From Calliopsis andreniformis (taxonomy: Eukaryota; Arthropoda; Insecta; Hymenoptera; Andrenidae), in contig NW_027480548.1 of the NCBI RefSeq assembly GCF_051401765.1, positions 1,116,001 to 1,180,000 of the forward strand: 64,000 nucleotides of DNA. The letters are read 5' to 3'. Both the position numbers and the translations under genes were made by a program. Every line of letters starts with the position of its first letter. Positions within the stretch are counted from its first letter, which is position 1. Shown piece after piece: positions 27,041-42,000 of the stretch. The notes under the pieces were generated by a model. The model did not search any database, was not told the DNA's origin, and saw only the letters and a program-made list of their open reading frames with translations.

Positions 27041-30000
27041 CAATTCTCAATCCTCAATCCTCAATCTTCAATCCTCGATCCTCAATCCTCAAACCTCAAC
27101 CTTCAATCCTCAACACTTAATCCTCAATCCCCAATCCTCAATCCTCTATGCTCAATCCTCAACCGTCAATCCTCAACCCTCAGTAATCAACCCTCAATCC
27201 TCAATCCTCAATCCTTAATCATCAATTCTCAATCCTCAATCTTCAATCCTCAGCACTCAATCCTCAATGCTCAATCCTCAATTTTCAATCCTCAATAGAA
27301 TAACCTCAATTCTCAGTTTTCAATACTCACTTTTCAATCTTCAATCGACAGTCCTCAATCCTCAATCTTCAACCCTCAATCCTCAATCCTCAGTCCACGA
27401 TACTCAATCTTCAATCGTCAATCCTCATTCCTCAACCTACAATCCTCAATCCTCAATCCTCAATCCTCAATCCTCAATCCTCAATCCTCAATCCTCAATT
27501 CTCAGCCCTCAATAGAAAATCCTCAATTCTCAGTTTTCAATACTCAATCCTCAATCTACAATCTTCAAATCTCTGTTCCCAAATATCAATTCTCAACACT
27601 CTAACCTCAACACTCAGCCCTCAATCTTCAATCTACAATCTTCAAACCTCGTTCTTCAATCTTCAATCCTCGACACTCAATCCTCAATCCTCAATCCTCA
27701 ATCCGCAAACCTCAATCCTCAATCCTCAATCCTCAAACTTCAATCCTCGACACTCAATCCTCAATCCTCAACCCTCAATCCGCAATCCTCAATCCTCAAT
27801 ACTCAAACCTCAATCCTCAACCCTCATTCCTCAGTCCTCAATCATCAATCTTCAGTCCTCAATCCCCAATCCACAATCCTCAATTATCAATCCTAAACCC
27901 TCAAACGTCAACCTCAATCCTCAATCTTCAAACATGAATAAACAATTCTCAATCTTCACTCCTCAAACCTCAATAGTCAATCCTCAATCCCCAACCCTGA
28001 GTCCTCAATCCTCAATCCTCAATCCTCAATCCTCAATCCTCAACACTCATTCCTCAATCCTCAATCCTCATTCCTCAATCCTCAAACTTCAATCCTCAAT
28101 ATTCAATCCTCAATCCTCAATTCACAACACTCAACCCTCAACTATCAGTACACAATACTCCATGCTCAATCCTGAATCCTCAATCTTCAATCCTCAATCC
28201 TCAACCATCAATCCTCAATCCTCAATCCTCAATACTCAATCCTCAACCCTCTGTCCTCAGTTTTCAATAATCAACCCTCAATCCTTAATCTTCAATCCAC
28301 AATCCCCAATCCTCAATCCTCAATCCGCAATCATCAATCTTCAATCCTCAATCCTCAACCCTCAGTAATCAACCCTCAATCCTCAATCCTCAATCCTCAA
28401 TCATCAATTCTCAATCCTCAATCTTCAACCCTCAATACTCAATCCTCAGTCCACGACACTCAATCTTCAATCCTCTATCCTCAATCGTCAATCCTCAATC
28501 CTCAACCATCAATCCTCAATCCTCAATCCTCAATCCTCAATGCTCAATCCTCAATCCTCAATCCTCAAACATCAATCATCAATCATCAATCCTCAACCTT
28601 CAATCCTCAATCCTCAATCCTCAGCCCTCAATCCTCAATCCCCAATCCACAATCCTCAATTATCAATTCTAAACCCTCAAACGTCAATCTCAATCCGCAA
28701 TCTTCAAACATGATTAAACAATTCTCAATCTTCAATCCTCAAACCTTATTCGCCAATCCTCAATCCTCAACCCTGAGTCCTCAATCCTCAATCTTCAGTC
28801 CTTTATCCGCAATCCTCTATCCTCAATCCTCAATCCTCAATCCTCAATCCGTAATCCTGAATCTTCAATCCTCAATCCTCAATACTGAATCCTCAATCCT
28901 CAATCCTCAGTCCTCAATCCTCAATCCTCAATCCTCAATCCTCAGTCCTCAATCTTCAATCATCAATCATCAATGCTCAATCTTCAATCCTCAGTTCTCA
29001 ACACTTAATCCTCAATCCCAAATCCTCAATTCTCAGTTCTCAGGTGAAAAACCTCAATTCTCAGTTTTCAATACTCAGTTCTCAATCTTCAATCGTCAGT
29101 CCTAAATCCTCAATCTTCAACACTCAATACTCAATCCTCAGTCCACGACACTCAATATTCAATCCTCTATCCTCAATCGGCAATCCTCAATCCTCAACCA
29201 CCAATCCTCAATCCTCAATCCTCAATCCTCAATGCTCAATCCTCAATCCTCATTCCTCAATCATCAATCATCAATCATCAATACTCAATCTTCAATCCTC
29301 AATCCTCAACCCTCAGTAATCAACCCTCAATCCTCAATCCTCAATCCTCAATCCTCGACCCTCAGTAATCTACCCTCAATCCTCAATCCTCAATCCTCAA
29401 TCATCAATTCTCAATCCTCAATCTTCAATCCTCCATCCCCAATCCTCAATCCTCAATCTTCAATCCTCAATAGAATATCCTAAATTCTCAGTTTTCAATA
29501 CTCAGTTCTCAATCTTCAATCGTCAGTCCTAAATCCTCAATCTTCAACACTCAATACTCAATCCTCAGTCCACGACACTCAATCTTCAATCCACTATCCT
29601 CAATCGTCAATCCTCAATCCTCAACCATCAATCCTCAATCCTCAAACCTCAATCCTCAATGCTCAATACTCAATCCTCAATCCTCAAACATCAATCATCA
29701 ATCCCCAATCCTCAATCCTCAATCCTCAATCCTCAATCTTCAATCCTCAATACTCAACCCTCAGTAATCAACCCTCAATCCTCAATCCTCAATCCTCAAT
29801 CATCAATTCTCAATCCTCAACCTTCAACCCTCAACACTCAATCCTCAATACTCAATCCCTAATCCTCAATCCTCAATCGTCAATCCTCAAACCTCAACGT
29901 TCAATCCTCAACCCTTAATCCTCAATCCCCAATCCTCAATCCTCAATCTTCAATCCTAAATAGAATATCCTAAATTCTCAGTTTTCAATTCTCAGTTCTC

Positions 30001-32541
30001 AATCTTCAATCGTCAGTCCTAAATCCTCAACCTTCAACCCTCAATACTCAATCCTCAGTCCACGACACTCAATCTTCAATCCTCTATCATCAATCGTCAA
30101 TCCTCAATCCTCAACCATCAATCCTCAATCCTCAATCCTCAATCCTCAATCCTCAATTCTCAGCCCTCAATAGAAAATCCTCAATTCTCATTTTCCAATA
30201 CTCTATCCTCAATCTACAATCTTCAAATCTCTGTTCCCAAACATCAATTCTCAGCACTCTATCCTCAACACTCAGTCCTCAATCTTCAATCTACAATTCT
30301 CAAACCTCATTCTTCAATCTTCAATCCTCGACCCTCAATTCTCAATCCTGAATCCTCAATCCGCAAACCTCAATCCTCAAACCTCATTCTTCAATCTTCA
30401 ATCCTCGACCCTCAATTCTCAATCCTGAATCCTCAATCCGCAAACCTCAATGCTCAATCCTCAATCCTCAATCTTCAATCCTCGACGCTCAATCCTCAAT
30501 CCTCAACCCTCAATCCGCAATCCTCAATCATCAATACTCAAACCTCAATACTCAACCCTCATTCCTCAGTCCTCAATCATCAATCTTCAGTCCTCAATCC
30601 CCAATCCACAATCCTCAATTATCAATCCTAAACCCTCAAACGTCAACCTCAATCCTCAATCTTCAAACATGAATAAACAATTCTCAATCTTCAATCCTCA
30701 AACCTCAATAGTCAATCCTCAATCCTCAACCCTGAGTCCTCAATCCTCAATCTTCAATCCTTTATCCGCAATCCTCAATCCTCAATCCTCAATCCTCAAT
30801 CCTCAATCCTCAATCCTCAATCCTCAATCCTCATTCCTCAATCCTCAATCCTCAATCCTCATTCCTCAATCCTCAAACTTCAATCCTCAATATTCAATCC
30901 TCAATCCTCAATTCAGAACACTCAACCCTCAACTATCAGTACACAATACTCCATGCTCAATCCTGAATCCTCAATCTTCAATCCTCAATCCTCAACCATC
31001 AATCCTCAATCCTCAATCCTCAATACTCAATCCTCAACCCTCTGTCCTCAGTTTTCAATACTCAACCCTCAATCCTCAATCTTCAATCCACAATCCCCAA
31101 TCCTCAATCCTCAATCCGCAATCATCAATCTTCAATCCTCAATCCTCAACCCTCAGTAATCAACCCTCAATCCTCAATCCTCAATCCTCAATCATCAATT
31201 CTCAATCCTCAATCTTCAACCCTCAACACTCAATCCTCAATGCTCAATCCCCAATCCGCAATCCTCAATCGTCAATCCTCAAGCCTCAACCTTCAATCCT
31301 CAAACCTTAATCCTCAATCCCCAATCCTCAATCCTCAATCTTCAATCCTCAATAGAATATCCTAAATTCTCAGTTTTCAATACTCAGTTCTCAATCTTCA
31401 ATCGTCAGTCCTAAATCCTCAACCTTCAACCCTCAATACTCAATCCTCAGTCCACGACACTCAATCTTCAATCCTCTATCCTCAATCGTCAATCCTCAAT
31501 CCTCAACCATCAATCCTCAATCCTCAATCCTCAATCCTCAATGCTCAATACTCAATCCTCAATCCTCAAACATCAATCATCAATCATCAATCCTCAACCT
31601 TCAATCCTCAATCCTCAATCCTCAACCCTCAATCCTCGACCCTCAGTAATCAACCCTCAATCCTCAATCCTCAATCCTCAATCATCAATTCTCAATCCTC
31701 AATCTTCAATCCTCAATCCCCAATCCTCAATCCTCAATCTTCAATCCTCAATAGAATATCCTAAATTCTCAGTTTTCAATACTCAGTTCTCAATCTTCAA
31801 TCGTCAGTTCATAAATCCTCAATCTTCAACCCTCAATACTCAACCCTCAGTCCACGACACTCAATCTTCAATCCTCTATCCTCAATCGTCAATCCTCAAT
31901 CCTCAACCATCAATCCACAATCCTCAATCCTCATTCCTCAATGCTCAATACTCAATCCTCAATCCTCAAACATCAATCATCAATCCCCAATCTTCAATCC
32001 TCAATCCTCAATCCTCAATCTTCAATCCTCAATCCTCAACCCTCAATAATCAACCCTCAACCCTCAACCCTCAATCCTCAATCATCAATTCTCAATCCTC
32101 AACCTTCAACCCTCAACACTCAATCCTCAATGCTCAATCCCTAATCCTCAATCCTCAATCGTCAATCCTCAAACCTCAACCTTCAATCATCAATCATCAA
32201 TCCTCAATCTGCAACCCTCAATCCTCAATCCTCAACCCTCAATCCTCGACCCTCAATAATCTACCCTCAATCCTCAATCCTCAATCCTCAATCATCAATT
32301 CTCAATCCTCAATCTTCAATCCTCAACACTCAATCCTCAATGGTCAATCCTCAATTTTCAATCCTCAATAGAATAACCTCAATTCTCAGTTTTCAATACT
32401 CACTCCTCAATCTTCAATCGACAGTCCTCAATCCTCAATCCTCGACCCTCAATTCTCAATCCTGAATCCTCAATCCGCAAACCTCAATCCTCAAACCTCA
32501 TTCTTCAATCTTCAATCCTCGACCCTCAATTCTCAATCCTG
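21949..32541. repeat. 10.6-kb tandem duplication, copy A
   Basis: Matches the next block at spacing 10,593 from 21,949 to 26,580. Spacing then steps to 11,034, 11,020, 11,090 and 11,167 up to 32,553. Steps are 441, -14, +70 and +77 bp, all multiples of 7: copy A lacks a 441-bp block, a 70-bp block (near 27,150) and a 77-bp block (near 28,895) that copy B has, and has 14 bp extra near 26,740. The left limit is set by a C/G mismatch (21,948 against 32,541). Confidence 0.85.
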
Positions 32542-35500
32542 AATCCTCAATCCTCAATTCTCAGCTTCAATAGAAAATCTTCAATTCTCGGTTTTCAATA
32601 CTCAATCCTCACTCTGCAATCTTCAAATCTTAGTTCCCAAACATCAATTCTCAACACTCTATCCTCAACAGTCAGTCCTCAATCTTCAAACAACAATCCT
32701 CAAACCTCAGTCTTCAATCTTCGATCCTCGACCCTCAATTCTCAATACTTAATCCTCAATCATCAGTCCTCAATCGGCAATACTCAATCCTCAACCATCA
32801 ATCCTCAATCCTCAATCCCCAATCCTCAAACATCAACCTTCAATCCCCAACCCTTAGTCCTCAATCCTCAACCCTCAATCCTCAATCCTCAATCCTCAAT
32901 CCTCAATCCTAAGTCTTCAAGCCTCAATCCTCAATATTCAATTGTCAATCCTCTAATCTCAAACCACAGTCCTCAACCCTCAGTCCTCAATCCTCAATCC
33001 TCAATCGTCAATCCTCAATCGTCAATCCTCAGATCTCAACCATCAATCCTCAACCCTTAATCCTCAATCCACAATCCTCAATTCTCAATTCTCAAGAGAA
33101 AAACCTCAATTCTCAGTTTTCAATACTCAATCATCAATCCTCAATCTTCAAATCTTAGTTCTCAAACATCAATTCTCAACACTCTATCCTCAACACTCAG
33201 TGCTCAATGTTCAATCGTCAATTATCAGTCCTCAAACTTCAATCCTCAATACTCAACCCTCAATCCACAATCCTCAATCCTCCGTCCTCAATACTCAACC
33301 CTAAATCCTCAATGCTCAATCCTCAATACTCAACCCTCAATCCTCAATCCTCAATCCTCAATCCTCAATCCTCAATCCTCAGTCCTCAATCCTCCGTCCT
33401 CAAACCGCAATCCTCAATATTTAAGGCTCAATCCTCAATCCTCAATCCTCAACATTCAGTCCTCAATCCTCAATGCACAACATTCAATCCTGAATCCTCA
33501 ATACTCAACACTGAGTAATCAATCCTCAATCCTCAATCCTCAAACCTCAGTCATCAATTCTCAATCCTCAATCTTCAATACTCAATCCTCAGTCCTCAAG
33601 CCTCAATCCTCAATCCTCAATCCTCAATCCTCAATACTCGATCCTCAATCCCCAGTCTTCAAGCCTCAACACTCATTATTCAATTGTTAATCATTAATTC
33701 ACAGCACTCAATCCTCACCTCTCAGTCATCAATCCTCAGTCCTCAATCTTCAATCATCAATCCTCAATCTTCAATCCTCAATCCTCAATCCTCAATCCTC
33801 AATACTCGACCCTGAATCCTCAGTCCACAAGCCTCAATACTCAATATTCAATTGTCAATCATAAGCTCTAAGCACTCAAACCACACCCCTCATTCCTGAG
33901 TCCACAGTCCTCAATCTTCAATTATCAATCATCAACCCTCAATCTTCAATCCTGAATCCTCAAGCCTCAGCCCTCCAGCCTCAACCCTCAGTAATCAATC
34001 CTCAATCCTCAATCCTCAATTTTCAATCCTCAATAGAATAACCTCAATTCTCACTTTTCAATACCCAGTCCTCAATCTTCAATCGTCAGTCCTCAATCCT
34101 CAATCCTCAATCCTCAATCGTCAATACTCAATCATCAATTCTCAATACTCAATCTTCAATCCTCAATTTTCCACCCTCAATAGAATATCCTCAATTCTCA
34201 GCTTTCGATACTCAGTCCTCAAAATTCAATAGTCAGTCCTCAATCCTCAATCTTCAACCCTCAATCCTCAATCCTCAGGCCACGACTCTCTATCTTCAAT
34301 CCTCAATACTCACTCGTGAATCCTTAATCCTCAACTATCAATCCTCAACCCTCAATCCTCAATCCTCAATCCTCAATCCTCAAACCTCAATCTTCAATCT
34401 TCAATCTTCGACACTCAATTCTCAATCCTGAATCCTCAATCCGCAATCCTCAATCCTCAATCTTCAATCCTCAACCTACAACCCTCAATCCTCAATCCTC
34501 AATCCTCAATCCTCAATCCTCAATCCTCAATCATCAATCCTCAATTCTCAGCCCTCAATAGAAAATCCTCAATACTCAGTTTTCAATACTCAATCCACTA
34601 TCCACAATAATCAAATCTTAGTTCCCAAACATCAACTCTCAACACTCTATCTTCAACACTCAGTCCTCAATATTCAATCAACAATCCTCAAACCTCAATC
34701 ATCAATATTCAATCTTCGACACTCTATCCTCAATCCTCAATCCTCAATACGCAATCCTCAATCCTCAATCCTCAATACTCAATCTTCAATCCTCAATAGA
34801 ATAACCTCAATTCTCAGTTTTCAATACTCAGTCCTCAATCTTCGATCGTCAGTCCTCAATCCTCAATCTTCAACCCTCAATCCTCAATCCTCAGTCCACG
34901 ACACACAATCTTTAATCCTCAATCCTCAATCGCCAATCCACAATCCTCAACCTACGATCCTCAATCCTCAATCCCCAATCCTCAACCCTCAATCCTCTAT
35001 CCTCAGTCCACGACACTCAATCTTCAATCCTTAATCCTCAATCGTCAATCCTCAATCCTCAGCCTACAATCCTCAATCCGCAATCCTCAATCCTCAATCC
35101 TCAATCCTCAATCCTCAATCCTCAATCCTCAATCCTCAATTCTCAGCCTCAATAGAAAATCCTCAATTCTCGGTTTTCAATACTCAATCCTCACTCTACA
35201 ATCTTCAAATCTTAGTTCCCAAACATCAATTCTCAACACTCTATCCTCAACAGTCAGTCCTCAATCTTCAAACAACAATCCTCAAACCTCAGTCTTCAAT
35301 CTTCGATCCTCGACCCTCAATTCTCAATACTTAATCCTCAATCATCAGTCCTCAATCGGCAATACTCAATCCTCAACCATCAATCCTCAATCCTCAATCC
35401 CCAATCCTCAAACATCAACCTTCAATCCCCAACCCTTAGTCCTCAATCCTCAACCCTCAATCCTCAATCCTCAATCCACAATCCTCAATCCTAAGTCCTC

Positions 35501-37173
35501 AAGCCTCAATCCTCAATATTCAATTGTCAATCCTCTAATCTCAAACCACAGTCCTCAATCCTCAGTCCTCAATCCTCAATCCTCAATCGTCAATCATCAA
35601 TCGTCAATCCTCAGATCTCAACCATCAATCCTCAACCCTTAATCCTCAATCCACAATCCTCAATTCTCAATTCTCAAGAGAAAAACCTCAATTCTCAGTT
35701 TTCAATACTCAATCGTCAATCCTCAATCTTCAAATCTTAGTTCTCAAACATCAATTCACAACACTCTATCCTCAACACTCAGTGATCAATGTTCAATCGT
35801 CAATTATCAGTCCTCAAACTTCAATCCTCAATACTCAACCCTCAATCTTCAATCCTCAATCCTCAATCCTCAGCCCTCAAGCCTCAACCCTCAGTAATCA
35901 ATCCTCAATCCTCAATCCTCAATTTTCAATCCTCAATAGAATAACCTCAATTCTCACTTTTCAATACCCAGTCCTCAATCTTCAATCGTCAGTCGTCAAT
36001 CCTCAATCCTCAATACTCGACCCTGAATCCTCCGTCCTCAAGCCTCAATCCTCAATCTTCAATCCTCAATCCTCAATCTTCAATCCTCAATACTCGACCC
36101 TGAATCCTCAGTCCTCAAGCCTCAATACTCAATTTTCAATTGTCAATTATAAATTCTAAACACTCAAACCACACCTCTCATTCCTGAATCCACAGTCCTC
36201 AATCTTCAATTATCAATCATCAACCCTCAATCTTCAATCCTCAATCCTCAATCCTCAGCCCTCAACCCTCAACCCTCAGTAATCAACCCTCAATCCTCAA
36301 TCCTCAATCATCAATTCTCAATCCTCAATCTTCAATACTCAATCCTCAATCCACAACCATCAATCCTCAATCCTCAATCCTCAACCCTCAATCCTCAATG
36401 CTCAATCCTCAATCATCAATTCTCAACCCTCAATATTTCAATCCTCAACACTCAATCCCCAACGCTCAATCCTCAATCCACTATCCTCAATCCTCAATCC
36501 TCAATCCTCAATACTCTATCCTCAATCCTCGACCGTCAATCCTCAAACCTCAACCTTCAATCCTTAACCCTGAATCTTCAATCCTCAATCCTCAATCCTC
36601 AATTTTCACCCTCAATAGAATATCCTCAATTCTCAGTTTTCAATGCTCAGTCCTCAATCTTCAATCGTCAGTCCTCAATCCTCAATATTCAACCCTCAAT
36701 CCTCAATCCTCAGTCCACGACACTCAATCTTCAATCCACAATCCTCAATCGTCAATACCCAATCCTCAATTCTCAATCGTCAATCCTCAATCCTCAACCT
36801 TCAATCCGCAACCCTTAATCCTCAATCCTCAGTCCTCAATCCTCAATCGTCAGTCCTCAATCCTCGACCATCAATCCTCAGTCCTCAAACCTCAATCCTC
36901 AATCCTCAATCTTCAACCATCAATCATCAATCCTCAATCGTCAATACTCAATCCTCAATTCTCAACACTCAATCCTCAACCCTCAGTAATCAAGCCTCAA
37001 TCCTCAGTCCTCAATCCTCAATCATCAATTCTCAATCCTCAATCTTCAATCCTCAACATTCAATCCTCAACCTACAGTCCTCAGTCCTCAATATTCAGTC
37101 CTCAATCCTCAATACTCAATCCTCAATTTTCAATCCTCAATAGAAAATCATCAATTCTCAGTTTTCCATACTC

Positions 37174-37614
37174 AATCCTCAAACTGCAATCTTTAAATCT
37201 CAGTTCCCAAACACCAATTCTCAACACTCTATTCTCATCACTCAGTCCTCCATTTTCAATCAACAATCCTCAAACCTCAATCTTCAATCACCAATACCCA
37301 ATCCTAAACCCTCAATCCTCAACCCTCAGTAATCAACCCTCAATCCTCAATCCTCAATCCTCAACCATCAATTCTCAGTCATCAATCTTCAATACTCAAC
37401 ACTCAATCCTCAATGCTCAATCCTCAATCCTCAATTGTCAATCCTCAATCCTCAACCATCAATACTCAATTCTCAATCCCCAATCCTCAATCCTCAATTG
37501 TCAATCCTCAAACCTCAACCTTCAATCCTCAGCCCTTAATCCTCAATCCTCAATCCTCTATCCTCAATTTTCAATACTCAATAGAATATCCTCAATTCTC
37601 AGTTTTCAATACTC
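37174..37614. repeat. 441-bp block kept in copy B, missing from copy A
   Basis: Copy A passes straight from the TTTTCCATACTC at 26,569-26,580 to CGTCCTCAATC; copy B has 441 bp (63 units) in between. The same block also exists near 14,362-14,800 (spacing 22,814 from copy B), so the long form is ancestral and copy A lost it. The ends are two similar words (TTTTCCATACTC and TTTTCAATACTC), which suggests recombination or slippage between them. Confidence 0.8.
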
Positions 37615-38951
37615 CGTCCTCAATCTTCAATCGTCAGTCCTCAATCATCAATCTTCAACCCTCAATCCTCAATCCTCAGTCCACGACACTCAATCTCCCA
37701 TCCTCAATCCTCAATCGACAATCCTCAATCCTCAACCATCAATCATCAATCCTCAATCCTCAATCCTCAATCCTCAATCCTCAATCTTCAATCATCAATC
37801 ATCAATCCTCACTCTTCAGTCCTCAATCCTCAATCCTCAAACCTCAACCCTCAACCCTCAGTAATCAACCCTCAATCCTCAATCCTCCATCCTCAATCCT
37901 CAACCCTCAATCCGCAATCCTCAATCCTCAATACTCAAACCTCAATCCTCAACCCTCATTCCTCAGTCCTCAATCATCAATCTTCAGTCCTCAATCCCCA
38001 ATCCACAATCCTCAATTATCAATCCTAAACCCTCAAACGTCAACCTCAATCCTCAATCCTCAATTCTCAATCCTCAATCCTCAATCTTCAATCCTCGATC
38101 CTCAATCCTCAAACCTCAACCTTCAATCCTCAACACTTAATCCTCAATACCCAATCCTCAATCCTCTATGCTCAATCCTCAATCGTCAATCCTCAATCAT
38201 CAATCATCAATCATCAATACTCAATCTTCAATCCTCAATCCTCAATCCTCAACCGTCAATCCTCAACCCTCAGTAATCAACCCTCAATCCTCAATCCTCA
38301 ATCCTTAATCATCAATTCTCAATCCTCAATCTTCAATCCTCAGCACTCAATCCTCAATGCTCAATCCTCAATTTTCAATCCTCAATAGAATAACCTCAAT
38401 TCTCAGTTTTCAATACTCACTTTTCAATCTTCAATCGACAGTCCTCAATCCTCAATCTTCAACCCTCAATCCTCAATCCTCAGTCCACGATACTCAATCT
38501 TCAATCGTCAATCCTCATTCCTCAACCTACAATCCTCAATCCTCAATCCTCAATCCTCAATCCTCAATCCTCAATCCTCAATCCTCAATTCTCAGCCCTC
38601 AATAGAAAATCCTCAATTCTCAGTTTTCAATACTCAATCCTCAATCTACAATCTTCAAATCTCTGTTCCCAAATATCAATTCTCAACACTCTAACCTCAA
38701 CACTCAGCCCTCAATCTTCAATCTACAATCTTCAAACCTCGTTCTTCAATCTTCAATCCTCGACACTCAATCCTCAATCCTCAATCCTCAATCCGCAAAC
38801 CTCAATCCTCAATCCTCAATCCTCAATCTTCAATCCTCGACACTCAATCCTCAATCCTCAACCCTCAATCCGCAATCCTCAATCCTCAATACTCAAACCT
38901 CAATCCTCAACCCTCATTCCTCAGTCCTCAATCATCAATCTTCAGTCCTCA

Positions 38952-39068
38952 ATCCCCAATCCACAATCCTCAATTATCAATCCTAAACCCTCAAACGTCA
39001 ACCTCAATCCTCAATCTTCAAACATGAATAAACAATTCTCAATCTTCACTCCTCAAACCTCAATAGTC
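38952..39068. repeat. Cassette C, representative copy (CATGAATAAAC landmark)
   Basis: Variant string with ATTATCA, ATCCTAA, ACCCTCAAACGTCAACC, then TCAAACA, TGAATAA, ACAATTC. The only ATG in good position makes every copy look like the start of an open frame (M-N-K-Q-F-S-I). Copies with the ATG lie near 5,215, 7,782, 9,845, 10,670, 15,245, 16,490, 19,344, 20,237, 27,934, 30,669, 39,024, 41,836, 46,636 and 49,448, with a TGATTAA variant near 28,710, 39,800, 43,950, 47,412 and 51,562. Confidence 0.8.
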
Positions 39069-42000
39069 AATCCTCAATCCCCAACCCTGAGTCCTCAATC
39101 CTCAATCCTCAATCCTCAATCCTCAATCCTCAACACTCATTCCTCAATCCTCAATCCTCATTCCTCAATCCTCAAACTTCAATCCTCAATATTCAATCCT
39201 CAATCCTCAATTCACAACACTCAACCCTCAACTATCAGTACACAATACTCCATGCTCAATCCTGAATCCTCAATCTTCAATCCTCAATCCTCAACCATCA
39301 ATCCTCAATCCTCAATCCTCAATACTCAATCCTCAACCCTCTGTCCTCAGTTTTCAATAATCAACCCTCAATCCTTAATCTTCAATCCACAATCCCCAAT
39401 CCTCAATCCTCAATCCGCAATCATCAATCTTCAATCCTCAATCCTCAACCCTCAGTAATCAACCCTCAATCCTCAATCCTCAATCCTCAATCATCAATTC
39501 TCAATCCTCAATCTTCAACCCTCAATACTCAATCCTCAGTCCACGACACTCAATCTTCAATCCTCTATCCTCAATCGTCAATCCTCAATCCTCAACCATC
39601 AATCCTCAATCCTCAATCCTCAATCCTCAATGCTCAATCCTCAATCCTCAATCCTCAAACATCAATCATCAATCATCAATCCTCAACCTTCAATCCTCAA
39701 TCCTCAATCCTCAGCCCTCAATCCTCAATCCCCAATCCACAATCCTCAATTATCAATTCTAAACCCTCAAACGTCAATCTCAATCCGCAATCTTCAAACA
39801 TGATTAAACAATTCTCAATCTTCAATCCTCAAACCTTATTCGCCAATCCTCAATCCTCAACCCTGAGTCCTCAATCCTCAATCTTCAGTCCTTTATCCGC
39901 AATCCTCTATCCTCAATCCTCAATCCTCAATCCTCAATCCGTAATCCTGAATCTTCAATCCTCAATCCTCAATACTGAATCCTCAATCCTCAATCCTCCG
40001 TCCTCAATACCCAACCCTCAATCCTCAATGCTCAATACTCAATGCTCAACCCTGAATCCTCAATCCTCAATCCTCAGTCCTCAATCCTCAATCCTCAATC
40101 CTCAATCCTCAGTCCTCAATCTTCAATCATCAATCATCAATGCTCAATCTTCAATCCTCAGTTCTCAACACTTAATCCTCAATCCCAAATCCTCAATTCT
40201 CAGTTCTCAGGTGAAAAACCTCAATTCTCAGTTTTCAATACTCAGTTCTCAATCTTCAATCGTCAGTCCTAAATCCTCAATCTTCAACACTCAATACTCA
40301 ATCCTCAGTCCACGACACTCAATATTCAATCCTCTATCCTCAATCGGCAATCCTCAATCCTCAACCACCAATCCTCAATCCTCAATCCTCAATCCTCAAT
40401 GCTCAATCCTCAATCCTCATTCCTCAATCATCAATCATCAATCATCAATACTCAATCTTCAATCCTCAATCCTCAACCCTCAGTAATCAACCCTCAATCC
40501 TCAATCCTCAATCCTCAATCCTCGACCCTCAGTAATCTACCCTCAATCCTCAATCCTCAATCCTCAATCATCAATTCTCAATCCTCAATCTTCAATCCTC
40601 CATCCCCAATCCTCAATCCTCAATCTTCAATCCTCAATAGAATATCCTAAATTCTCAGTTTTCAATACTCAGTTCTCAATCTTCAATCGTCAGTCCTAAA
40701 TCCTCAATCTTCAACACTCAATACTCAATCCTCAGTCCACGACACTCAATCTTCAATCCACTATCCTCAATCGTCAATCCTCAATCCTCAACCATCAATC
40801 CTCAATCCTCAAACCTCAATCCTCAATGCTCAATACTCAATCCTCAATCCTCAAACATCAATCATCAATCCCCAATCCTCAATCCTCAATCCTCAATCCT
40901 CAATCTTCAATCCTCAATACTCAACCCTCAGTAATCAACCCTCAATCCTCAATCCTCAATCCTCAATCATCAATTCTCAATCCTCAACCTTCAACCCTCA
41001 ACACTCAATCCTCAATACTCAATCCCTAATCCTCAATCCTCAATCGTCAATCCTCAAACCTCAACGTTCAATCCTCAACCCTTAATCCTCAATCCCCAAT
41101 CCTCAATCCTCAATCTTCAATCCTAAATAGAATATCCTAAATTCTCAGTTTTCAATTCTCAGTTCTCAATCTTCAATCGTCAGTCCTAAATCCTCAACCT
41201 TCAACCCTCAATACTCAATCCTCAGTCCACGACACTCAATCTTCAATCCTCTATCATCAATCGTCAATCCTCAATCCTCAACCATCAATCCTCAATCCTC
41301 AATCCTCAATCCTCAATCCTCAATTCTCAGCCCTCAATAGAAAATCCTCAATTCTCATTTTCCAATACTCTATCCTCAATCTACAATCTTCAAATCTCTG
41401 TTCCCAAACATCAATTCTCAGCACTCTATCCTCAACACTCAGTCCTCAATCTTCAATCTACAATTCTCAAACCTCATTCTTCAATCTTCAATCCTCGACC
41501 CTCAATTCTCAATCCTGAATCCTCAATCCGCAAACCTCAATCCTCAAACCTCATTCTTCAATCTTCAATCCTCGACCCTCAATTCTCAATCCTGAATCCT
41601 CAATCCGCAAACCTCAATGCTCAATCCTCAATCCTCAATCTTCAATCCTCGACGCTCAATCCTCAATCCTCAACCCTCAATCCGCAATCCTCAATCATCA
41701 ATACTCAAACCTCAATCCTCAACCCTCATTCCTCAGTCCTCAATCATCAATCTTCAGTCCTCAATCCCCAATCCACAATCCTCAATTATCAATCCTAAAC
41801 CCTCAAACGTCAACCTCAATCCTCAATCTTCAAACATGAATAAACAATTCTCAATCTTCAATCCTCAAACCTCAATAGTCAATCCTCAATCCTCAACCCT
41901 GAGTCCTCAATCCTCAATCTTCAATCCTTTATCCGCAATCCTCAATCCTCAATCCTCAATCCTCAATCCTCAATCCTCAATCCTCAATCCTCAATCCTCA

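Noticed and set aside
37174..37614. The 441-bp block as a mobile insertion in copy B
   Set aside because: It has no terminal repeats or target duplication, is made of in-phase heptamers, and occurs also near 14.4 kb. Loss from copy A is the simpler reading.
39024..39458. Apparent gene family starting M-N-K-Q-F-S-I (about fourteen copies)
   Set aside because: The shared start is just the ATG in cassette C (TCAAACA, TGAATAA). Copies are spread by array duplication and have different, satellite-derived ends.
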